Shown here in pieces: positions 1 through 8,718 of a DNA stretch of 22,072 nucleotides. Below the pieces are notes generated by a model. It ran no database searches. It saw only the letters and a program-made list of their open reading frames with translations, and was not told the DNA's origin. The translations under genes and the position numbers were made by a program. Numbering within the stretch: the first letter of the stretch is position 1; each line of letters opens with the position of its first letter. Source of the stretch: Larix sibirica (taxonomy: Eukaryota; Streptophyta; Pinopsida; Pinales; Pinaceae); the NCBI GenBank assembly GCA_004151065.3, contig NWUY0300007767.1, positions 102,425 to 124,496 on the forward strand. Direction: 5' to 3'.

Positions 1-136
1 TTGTCTTATTTTTCAATAAATGAGACATATTATCTCCATATTTTTAATTAGTTCTACTATATAATGTTTTGATGTATAATATCACCTTAGAGACATCAAA
101 TATATGATTAAAAATTGCCTAATGAGAAGAAAAAAA

Positions 137-226
137 TCAAGTGTCACTTTTCCTTTTGGACTTTACACATATATGATTGTCTCAAGTGTCACTTTTCCTT
201 TTGGACTTTACACATATATGATTGTC
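137..226. repeat. Perfect 45-bp tandem duplication
   Basis: Two head-to-tail copies of a 45-bp unit lie at 137-181 and 182-226 and are identical base for base. Each unit starts TCAAGTGTCAC and ends ATGATTGTC. The sequence after the second unit (CCATGTGGCAG) is different, so there are exactly two units. Perfect identity suggests a recent slippage or unequal-exchange event, or an assembly duplication. Confidence 0.95.
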
Positions 227-599
227 CCATGTGGCAGTAAAAAGTATTCCTTTAGACATATTGTCCACCACTTGGTTTAATTCTCAAAATATGTGACAGG
301 TCCTAAAGTTATTGTATGCTCTTACAATCTTTTTAAGATAAGAACCTAAATGTTGAAGATTAATATTTTTCAATACCAATTCCACCTACATCCATTTGAC
401 CCCAATTGTTGAATCTCTATAGACTTGTAGATAATGAACCCCCAAATTCTCTGCTAATTTGAATAAAATCCTTAATGCAATGAATTACGTGAAATTATTT
501 GAATCTTTAGAGTAATTTGTTTTAAAAGAAACAAAGTAATCATACAATAAAAATAATAAACCTCCAATACTACATACATGTTTCATACCTTAATCTATT

Positions 600-1185
600 T
601 TTTTAATCTATTTCTTAAGAATTCATAATGTCCGGATCCTAGATTATCCTTTTAATATTTCCTTAAGAATTTTGGAAGTCGAGATTCTGTTAATCTGGAT
701 CTGAAATCATCATTTTATATATCTAGATTAGCTGAATCCACACATCTGAAATTCTAAAAACATATAGTATCGAATCAGAAAGTATCGATTTACTATTTTT
801 TTTAGTTTAGGATGTCCATATTTTGCTTATCTAGATATAGATTAGCTAAATCCGAACATAACATTCAGATTTTTAAAAAAATATATTAAAAAAATAATTC
901 CAACATCTATTCAACATCCAACCATTCTTATGCAAAATATTAAAACAATACCCTAGCGAATTCCAGAGATCTGAAATTCTTAAGAAATATATTAAGAGGA
1001 TAATTATATATATATATATATGGAGTAAAATAATCAAATTCCTTAAAAGAAAAAATTGTGATCGGATCCGTATTAGCTAAATCCGAACATCTAGAACTTT
1101 AAGAAATACATTAAAATGGTATTTACATATTTGAATTAGCTAAATTCATACATTTAAAATTTTTAAAAAAAAATATAATGTCTAA
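600..1185. repeat. Field of degenerate AT-rich direct repeats
   Basis: A loose motif recurs several times: ATTAGCTAAATCCGAACATC, then an AAATTCTTAAGAAATATATT-like stretch. The ATTAGCT core starts near 727, 841, 1072 and 1135, and a partial copy without the core lies near 957-1006. Intervals are uneven, about 115 bp for the first ones and about 60 bp for the last. The units differ by substitutions and small gaps. This looks like an old decayed minisatellite or a repeatedly duplicated non-coding segment. No coding potential is apparent. Confidence 0.6.
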
Positions 1186-2404
1186 TACATTAATTGCTTC
1201 CTTTTTTTCCATTCATTCTCAACATCTAAAGCTTCTAACATTAATCTTTGTGATTTCCACTATTCCAAAGTACAATTCTTCCACCTTGCCCTGCCTCCAA
1301 AGTACCATTCCATGCCTCCTTTTTACAAGGTTCTTTTTACTTCTCATCCAAAAATTATCCAATAAATATTTTTATCTCCAACGACCCATCAAAATGTTTC
1401 TTTTGCAATTATCCGTCTCAAATATGTGAATTGTTGACACTACTATAATACATGGTTGTAGCATATCTTCACAGTATAATCTTTGGATTAAAAATATCAA
1501 ATTTGCACAATGTAAAACTTGATGCAACAAGACATTTTTTTGTCTCATGTTTGCATTTTTTATTATAAATGTATACTTCATGAAGCATTATTTTTACATC
1601 AATATTTTTGATGTGTAGTTTTATTTATGCATTGATTAAGTAGTGTGTGCATAGGATGATTGAAAACAAGGCTTTAATATAAGTTTTGCATTTTTTTGTG
1701 TTTCAAAAATATTTTTTGAATATCTTTGATTGTTATGCCTCATTTTAGCATTGTGATGAAGATTAGATTATTAGTATTCAAATTTTAAATTGATAAAATT
1801 GAAGTGTTTAATGTAAAAATAGATTCATCACCCTCTAATACTTCTATACAATGTGAGTATGCAATGTTAACATATGATATTTGTAACTACACCAATTTAA
1901 AATGGTTAAAATAATTCTTGCAAAAAATACCATTTTCCCAATATTTTAAATAGAAACACTTTCGAGCATTGCAGGTCATCTTGTGTAGAGTTTTTATCTT
2001 TGTAGTTCATCTTACATCCTCACATTGAATGGAGTTTGTTTGTGATCACAAAATTCAGTTGCAGTTAATTTGTCATGCTTGAGCGTGTGATCAATTTTCC
2101 TTACAAGTAATCCTTCCTAGTATTTGACGGTTCTTGTTGGTATGTAAGCTGGTGCTCAAGGATTTTTCATTTTATCTAAGAAAACGAAAAAGATCTAGCT
2201 TTACCACAATGGTAATCTTATTTTTGTGACTTTGTATTGTGAGTTTCTATTTCAAATTACATTTGAGACTTGTGAGTCCAAATGGTTATTTATTTGGGTC
2301 GTCATTTTTTCCTATAATACATATTAGATTTTGAGCTTGGCGGACCATTAAGCCACCTTTGACTAGGGGTGTAAGTTAAACCATGCCACTTTAAAAGCTA
2401 AATT

Positions 2405-2542
2405 TATAAATGTTCGATTGTTTAGCTCAATAAGTTTAGTGCAAATGACTAAATGTGAGCTGAAGTTGTGTTTTATGAATGTTTTTTTATTTGACCCAAT
2501 AAGTTTTGCGCAAATGACTAAATTTGAACATAATTTGTATCT
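2405..2542. repeat. Imperfect 69-bp direct repeat, two units
   Basis: Two adjacent related units share the core CAATAAGTTT followed by GCAAATGACTAAAT. The core starts at 2428 in the first unit and 2497 in the second, giving a 69-bp period. Sequence either side of the core also matches, with many substitutions. The duplication is older than the one at 137-226. Confidence 0.7.
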
Positions 2543-3101
2543 AATATCATCCCCATTGTAGCCAGTTGGTCATTGGTTTACTCATTAGGTTCGTAGACTA
2601 TTAAGTCATCTACCAAGGTTTTTCTCATAACCAAATGGCATGATATCCAAAGGGATGAGGCAGGGTGCAAATCCTAGGCAATTTTGTTGGAATAGTTACC
2701 ACTTAAACATGGTACCTAATCCAAAGAATGTGAATCCGGAACCCCTTGTAACAAATCAAGTCATATATTATCATGTGAATTGAAGGTCATGGGAAATACC
2801 AAGCATTCTGCCACTGGAGATGGGAAATACTATCAAAACTTCCCAACCCTGTTTCACCATCATGGCTTTGTTAAGCATCAAATTGACCTTAAAATTTCAA
2901 ATCTTCAGTGCTCAATGAGTTTCCTGACAATGATCAAAGAAATTAGTTCAGTATACACATATTCAATAGTTCCTTGAGATATTTTTAAATAGCATCGCAT
3001 TTTTGTTAGGCCTCGATTTACTATATATATATAAACTTAGGGGCACTTCTAGCACATTACATGTTCAAATTTAATTGTATCAGATCTTTAATTCAAAATA
3101 A

Positions 3102-3115
3102 AATGAAGCGAGATT
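3102..3115. repeat. Target-site duplication, left copy
   Basis: The 14-bp sequence AATGAAGCGAGATT here is identical to 18318-18331 at the other end of the LINE block. It sits directly outside the poly-T (poly-A on the minus strand) end of the element. Length and position fit the target-site duplication made by target-primed reverse transcription of an L1-type element. Confidence 0.9.
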
Positions 3116-3178
3116 GTTTTTTTATAAGCTAGAGGTAGGTCCTTATATTATCAGCAGCAAAATATACAGAGTCATAAA

Positions 3179-3304
3179 TGTGCCGGGTCCTCTCAAAACG
3201 GAGAAAACAGAACCATAAACAGCATGGAAATGTATCAGAAATATACCGGGTCCTCTCACAATGGAGAAAACAGACCCATAAACAGTATGGAAATGTAACT
3301 GCGA
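3179..3304 (-). repeat. 63-bp tandem repeat near the LINE 3' end
   Basis: Two imperfect head-to-tail units each contain CCGGGTCCTCTCA, then GGAGAAAACAGA, CCATAAACAG and TATGGAAATGTA-like blocks. The CCGGGTCC cores start at 3183 and 3246, exactly 63 bp apart. On the minus strand the repeat lies in an open frame (3143-3388) as a 21-residue repeat with the shared core VYGSVFS. The frame may simply reflect a period divisible by three. Tandem repeats near the 3' end occur in some LINE families. No function is shown here. Confidence 0.85.
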
Positions 3305-3459
3305 AATAGTAAATATCATCATAATAAAACTAGCAGTGCTATAGATGAGCCAACAAAAAGAAGTTCTGCATAAACAGAAGAACTTCATAAACTAAAAGAG
3401 AGCAAAGGGACAAGCAACGATGGTACTTCTTAATCGTTGAGATATTCTTTTTGAACAGG

Positions 3460-3936
3460 CTAAGTAGTCGGATACTTGGCCAGAGTGATGCCAAAGCGAT
3501 GGGCGAACTGATGTTGATTGTAAATGACCTGCTTCAACATGTCCTGTAGATAATCAAGCTGCATAAGAATTTCGTCCTGCGCCTCATTGCGGCCAATGAG
3601 AGTCTTGCCAAGGACGAGCTTGTGTGACCAGTGCAAGTCCAAAGTATTCTGGTAAAGCGTATTCCTGCCTCTTGTGTTACCAGGGTCTGGGACGAGTGCT
3701 TCAAATTCCTCTCGGATTTCATCATCAGTAAGGCAGCCATGAATAACCTTGGCGTCTTCTTAGGCTTCGTGGATCTCAGCTCGGGCTTGAGCAGGGATTT
3801 CAAAGTGAAATTTTTGGGCCTTATCCACCACCCCTCTCATCAGACGAACTGACGGGGTGGAGGAGGAGCCGCTTTAAAGCTGAGAATTCTTCTGCTGGGT
3901 GTCTTGACGAGTATGAACTCGCTGAGGAGGAGTCAT
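3460..3936 (-). pseudogene. Unassigned 158-codon frame downstream of LINE ORF2
   Basis: Reading the minus strand from ATG at 3936-3934 to TAG at 3462-3460 gives exactly 159 codons in one frame, interrupted only by TAA at codons 21 and 59. The first 20 residues are polar and start MTPPQRVHTR. Residues 22-58 include KFHFEIPAQAR. Residues 60-158 form an acidic then mixed segment containing TDDEIREEFEAL and QDEILMQLDYLQDML, with heptad-like spacing that suggests an amphipathic helix or short coiled coil, and end LAKYPTT. Codon choice looks protein-like and the length has stayed a multiple of three. I do not recognise the family. It has no zinc knuckle, endonuclease or polymerase motif. It could be a third LINE ORF, a captured host-gene piece or an insertion. 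Only one copy is present, so conservation cannot be tested here. Confidence 0.55.
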
Positions 3937-4723
3937 AATCACAAGCAAGGTGGTGTAGGTAAACTGGAGATGCAGCAGAGTCGAGAATCTGAGCCAGACA
4001 AAAACCCACGAAAACTGAGGAAAGGCACCTAGAAAATCAAGGGGAGGCGGAGGTCAGGGCTCAGTGAACCAGAGCACAAAGGCACAAGAATCCCAGCGCA
4101 CAGAGCAAGTGTAGCTATGGAAGCTAGAGGAGTGGGTATGAGAACCAAGCCAGGTGCTAATTTGGTGAGCTCTCGGATAGCTATCAGCAGTGGAACCTTT
4201 TCTTAGCAGAGCTTTAATCCTAGCATCTGTCGAGCTGAGAAGATGTTGCGAGAAACCAGGATGAGCCCCTGTATCAATGTTTGTAGTTTCCGTCGAGCTT
4301 ATGAGAGCATAAGGATAGTGAAGATCATCAAAAATCGTGGGCATTAAAACCGCCATTACCCAGAGCTGACTGTGAGCAGTGTACAGGATGTTTCGCACGC
4401 CCCAACAGGTAAGACAACGTCAGGAGGTCGAGCTCCAGACAGAGATGGCGTCGGGGCAATAATCACTTTGCATGGGACGCAGGAGTGGTAGAATACGCCC
4501 CTTTATCAACCCTGGGGAAGGAGAAAGGACTGGCAGCAGGCATGTGGGGAGGAGCACGGACAGGCAGCTGGTTGGAGATTGCAGCGGGCGCGTGGCTGGA
4601 GTAGTGGGCTGGCACGAGGTGGGAGGAAGTGTCAGGCAGCTAGGTTCTGGCATGTCAAGCGTCAGGAAGGCCCCTGGAAGTGCTATGTGACTCATTATGC
4701 ACCCACTATGGGGGGGACGGGTC

Positions 4724-7700
4724 CTAACAGGCAATTTCCATGAGCTGGTGTCTAAGGGGTTGCTCCCTTAAATTGAGCCAGGAGAAATCAATTTTGTGCT
4801 TGGAAACATCCACTCCATTATTGGCGAGATGGTCAGCGAGTTTGTTGGCCATGCAATGAACATGGTTCATGCTGAGAACCTGGAAGTGATTAATGCTATC
4901 ATGTAGTTGCTCAATCAGCCATTCTAATCTCTAGTGCTTGGAAATCTTGACGGGGGCAGTACCACAATGAATTCTGAGAGCAGTGTTGATGACGATCTGA
5001 GAATCTCCTTTAATGGTGATGGCCGGCCATCCTTCCCTTCGAGCGATAGTAAGGCTAGTCAAGAGGGCAAGGAGTTCTGCAACGTTGTTGGTGTTAAATC
5101 CTATGCTTTCCAAGTAAACATGAATGATCTTCCCTTCGGTATCTCTGAAGACTCCACCAATACCAGCGGGACCAGGGTTGCCTTTTGAGGCACCATCAAA
5201 GTTTAGCTTAAGGGGAGTATGCAGTGGCGGGAACCAAGTGGAGGGGATACGGGAGGAGGGGGGAGATCAAGGTCCAACTTGAGGTTCCAATCCGCAAAAA
5301 TGAGGCTTTCTAGAGGTTGGAAAATGAAATCGGCAGTGGTCCAGGTGGTACTTCTCAACATTTCTTGAATACTAGAGTGGATGCAAGGGATGAGGCCTAG
5401 CTTGGAAAGAGAGTTGTTGAGAAAGATTCTCCTATTTCGCTCTTTCCAAAGGTTCCACAAGATGAAACCAGGGCAGAGCATCTAAGAGCAATTTAGAATG
5501 GGGTTCACAAATGGCTCAGCAGTCCAGTCCCTAATAGTATCTCTGATATCATCCTTGTTGTGGTCGAAGCGGCGAAAGAGGGAAGCACCCCAATCCCAGA
5601 TGATGGAGGCATAAGAGCAGGAGTTGAGAAGATGCTCCTGATTTTCCTCGTGCTAGTTACATAAGACACAGACCGAGGGTCCTACAAAACCTTTTTTGAT
5701 CAGCTAGTCCCAGGTGAGAATTTTTCTCCTAGCGACTAGCCATAGAAAGATCTTGACTTTCGGCCATAGGTGGTGAGCTGGTCCAAATGATATCAGTGGG
5801 AGGGGGAGGAGCGTGGGTGAGCTGGTAACCTTCCTTAATAGTAAAAAATCCATTTTGTTGGTGACCCCATCTGAGTTTGTCCGAGTCATTGGAGACGCGG
5901 ATTTTCCTGGAAATGAGAGCGGTCCAGAAAGCTTTAGCTTCTCAGAGTTGAAATTAGCATTCCCCATATCCTGAATATACCAGGACCACCATGTGGCATT
6001 AACGGTGTGCGGCTCCCGATAGTGCTTCACAAAGTGTTTTCCGAGTTGATGAGCGTGAATTTGGATCTCCTCCGTGCCCAGGAACTAGTTGAGGGGGGGG
6101 GAGTTGGTTCCAAGCGTCTTCCCAGAAGAGTGCTCTGTCTCCCTGTCTTATCTCCCAGAAACTGTGCTTGCGGATTAGATCTCTTTGGGCACAGGCTGAG
6201 TTCCAAATAAGAGATCCTTTCAGGAGCGAGTCCTGTTGGATAAGCTCATGGTGATTTAAATTATCAGCATACTTTTGCATCCAAATATGAGTCCAGGGAG
6301 TATAACTTTCTGTGCAGCATCTCCATAGCATCTTGGCATCGAGAACCTCGTTGAGTGTGCAAGGGTCTCTCAAACCCAACCCTCCTTCAATTTTAGGAGT
6401 GCAAAGCTTAGACCAAGCCACCAAGGCCCATTTCCGGTGTTGTGTGGATCCTCCCCAGAGGAAATTTCTATGCAAATTGCAGATGGACATGAGGATGAAC
6501 TTGGGAGGGGCCATGACAGAGAAAAGGTAGAGAGGCATGGCCTGAAGGACGGATTTGAAAAGGCTAAGACGGCTAGGAAAATTGAGGGCTCTGAAGGACC
6601 AAGAGGAGAGCTTGAGCTCCAGGGAGGTAATCAAGTCCTTCCAAGAGGAATGCTTTATGGCAGAGGCAATCAGAGGGGCTCCGAGGAATTTGGAGGGGAG
6701 GGAGCCTTTTGGAAATCCTAATAATCTGATGATGTTGTTTTGAATCTGCAGGTGAGTATTGAAAAAGAAGATTTGGGATTTCAGATTGTTGATAGTCATA
6801 CCTAAGGCCGCGCTAAAGGAGTGAAGAATATCCCAGAAGGCTTTGGCTTCCATAACAGTAGATTTACCCATCAACATGGTATCATCCACGAATTGTAGGT
6901 GCGAATGAGTGGTTCCATGGCCATTGATTTTAATGCCCTGCAAGTGGTTGATGCTGACTATATTGTTGATGCTTCTGCCTAGACTCTTCGCAAGAAGGAT
7001 GAAAAGGTAGGGGGAGAGAGGGTCCCCCTGTCTAATTCCTCTTGAGGGGGAGAAGGTTGAGGAGGGAGTGCCATTAATCAGAATGGAGAAGAAGGTAGAG
7101 GAAACAATGGAGATGATCCAGCAGACACATGGGAGCGAGAAGCCAAAGGCCAAGAGGGTATCTTTGAGGAAGTTCCAATTGGTCTTGTCGGAAACTTTGG
7201 AGAGGTCCAATTTTATGAGCATCCCCAGAATGGAGGATGAATTAAGAGTATGAATGACCTCATGAGTAGTAATAATTCCATCCATGATTTGTCGGCCCTC
7301 GACATAACCAGATTACTCAGGAGAAATGAGGAGGGGCAACAGAGGCTTGAGACGGTTGGCAATTACTTTGGTGACAATTTTGTAGATGATGTTGTAGAGG
7401 GAAATGGGGTGAAAGTTGGCAGGATCAGCGGGCTTGCTGGTCTTGGGAATGAGAGTAAGAAAAGTGGAGTTGAACGCTGGGAGAATGGAGCCAGAAGAGC
7501 GGGAGTCTTCAACCACTTGCCAAACATCATCATTAACAATTTCCCAATAGTCTTGGAAGAAGTCTATAGTGAATCCATCAGGCCCCAGAGCTTTGCTTGG
7601 ATTCATCTCCATGATAGCAGTCTCCACTTCCTCGGGTGAAATGGGACTCATAAGATTGTCATTTTGCTCCTTAGTAATGAGATGTGGGATATGCTGCAGA

Positions 7701-8717
7701 ATGTGTTGGGAGGCCTGTGACCTGTCCGAAGTGTCGTCATGCATAATATTATTGTAGAAGAGGATGAGCTCTTGTTCAATGTCTTCTTTATTGAGGACAA
7801 TATCTCCAGTACTGGTTTTCAGCCTGGTAATTATGTTGTTATGTCTGCGTTGGATCATAGCATTGTGGAAGAATTTGGTGTTTCTTTCCCCATCCTTGAG
7901 CCAGTGAATTCTAGATTTTTGTCTTCAGAGAGTTTCCTCCTGATGATTTCTAATATCAAGTTGACTCGGAAGGAGTTTCTCCTGTTGCTTGAGGTTTTCA
8001 GTGTAACCCTGATGGATAGTGTGAGATTGGATATTATCTAGATCGAGCTCTAGCTTGCGTTTCTCCTCCAGAATGTTGTTGAACTCATTTTTATTCCAGT
8101 GCTTGAGTTGATTCTTGATAAATTTGAGTTTTTGTTGGAAGCAGTACACCAGGGTACCATCCTTACCTTGATAATATTGCCACCAATCGTTGATTTTTTC
8201 CTTCAGATCGGGATGGGAGATCCAGAATTGCTCAAATCTAAAGGGTCTCCGGGAGTCAGGGGAGTCTCAATCGAGGTGCAGATAGATCGGGCAGTGATCA
8301 GACCCCGCAAAAGGAAGGATGGAGTAGGAGAGATTAAGATGATTCATGAGCAGGGAGTTGGAGATGAGAAAACGATCAAGACGAGAAGTGACTTGATTAG
8401 AACCTCCTCTTTTGTTATTCCAAGTGTAAATACCATTGCTGGTCTCGAGATCCGCCAGACAGTGATCTCGGATGAAGGTTTGGAATGCTAAGTTGTCTCT
8501 GTCTAAACGAAGTAACCCTCCTCATTTCTCTTTGAGAGAAGAGATGATGGTGAAGTCCCCGTCGATGATCCAGTGCTTGTTCGGGAGCTGATTATGAAGC
8601 CATGCCATGAGAGATAATTGATGAATTGAAGTTTCTAATCTAGAGCCTGTGGTCCATAAACATTGGTTATCAAGCCTTTGTGAGCGGTGCCCAGAATGTG
8701 GAACCAACCTGAAAGAG
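4724..8717 (-). pseudogene. LINE ORF2 (endonuclease-RT-RNase H), copy 3, broken
   Basis: ORF2 protein of an L1-type element nicks DNA and reverse transcribes the element RNA. This copy begins inside the endonuclease at the N. The endonuclease GGDFN motif reads DGDFT, losing the active-site Asn. The segment before the RT has the plant-LINE motif HWLKDGERNTKFFH. The longest open stretch (428 codons, 7285-5999) carries RT motif A (LDLSKVSDKTNW), motif B (RQGDPLSP), motif C (FVDD) and the thumb (GGLGLRD). The zf-RVT C-X2-C part follows near 5660. RNase H spans about 5205-4810 with FDGASKGNPGP, NNVAELLAL, KGDSQ and ADHLAN. Damage includes stops near 8522, 8268, 7925, 7312, 5655 and 4932, an extra G in a G run near 6093-6101, and a lost base near 5945. 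Several stops look like CAG, CAA, CGA or TGG codons changed by C-to-T or G-to-A. ORF2 ends with TAG at 4726-4724. Confidence 0.92.
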
Positions 8718-8718
8718 N
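8718..8718. other. Single ambiguous base at a LINE-LINE join
   Basis: The only N in this part of the window falls exactly where copy 3 endonuclease sequence (left, matching copy 1 up to about 16392) meets copy 2 RNase H sequence (right, matching copy 3 from about 4815). In an intact element these two positions are several kilobases apart. A single N at a chimeric join is what some scaffolders write for a gap estimated as zero or negative. Confidence 0.9.

Larger units (their letters stand above)
1..3101. other. AT-rich left flank, no supported gene
   Basis: This is AT-rich DNA with many A and T runs and stop codons in all frames. The longest open frames are under 90 codons, show no recognisable domain, and look like chance. 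Visible structure is limited to the repeats listed separately and a short (TA)8 microsatellite at about 1005-1020. I see no tRNA, rRNA or clear LTR ends. The base composition changes sharply at about 3116, where the LINE block begins. Confidence 0.7.
3116..4723 (-). other. LINE region after ORF2, with short poly-A tail
   Basis: This 1.6-kb stretch lies between the ORF2 stop and the end of the element. On the minus strand it ends in seven A residues (T run at 3117-3123) plus one C beside the target-site duplication. It holds the 63-bp tandem repeat near the end, the unassigned frame at 3460-3936, and a relatively GC-rich part at about 4050-4720. Two minus-strand open stretches in that part (4054-4398 and 4420-4734) are rich in S, P, L and T and resemble nothing I know. 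I treat them as chance. It is long for a LINE 3' UTR, so an insertion or captured sequence is possible. Confidence 0.75.
3116..8717 (-). mobile_element. L1-type LINE copy 3: 3' end to endonuclease
   Basis: This is a decayed plant L1-type LINE read on the minus strand. It contains, in order, a partial endonuclease cut by the N at 8718, reverse transcriptase, zf-RVT, RNase H, the ORF2 stop at 4724-4726, a 1.6-kb region after ORF2, and a short A-run ending beside the target-site duplication. The 5' part (ORF1 and the start of ORF2) is absent. It aligns by eye with copies 1 and 2 at roughly nine bases in ten over shared parts and has its own private stops and shifts. It is the only copy that shows the 3' end of the family. 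Confidence 0.93.

Noticed and set aside
1005-1021. (TA)8 tract as a promoter or origin element
   Set aside because: It is a simple microsatellite in AT-rich DNA with no gene beside it.
3143-3388. 81-codon minus-strand frame containing the 21-residue repeat
   Set aside because: The repeat period is divisible by three, which keeps any frame open. There is no sign of a start context or of a protein family.
4054-4734. Two minus-strand frames of 114 and 104 codons after ORF2
   Set aside because: They are low-complexity in character, unsupported by any motif, and in different frames. They are most likely chance in a GC-richer stretch.
6007-8491. Many plus-strand open frames of 60-130 codons inside LINE copy 3 (similar ones in copies 1 and 2)
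   Set aside because: They are antisense shadows of ORF2 and recur at matching positions in each copy. Their sequence shows no domain, while the minus strand shows all the expected LINE motifs.
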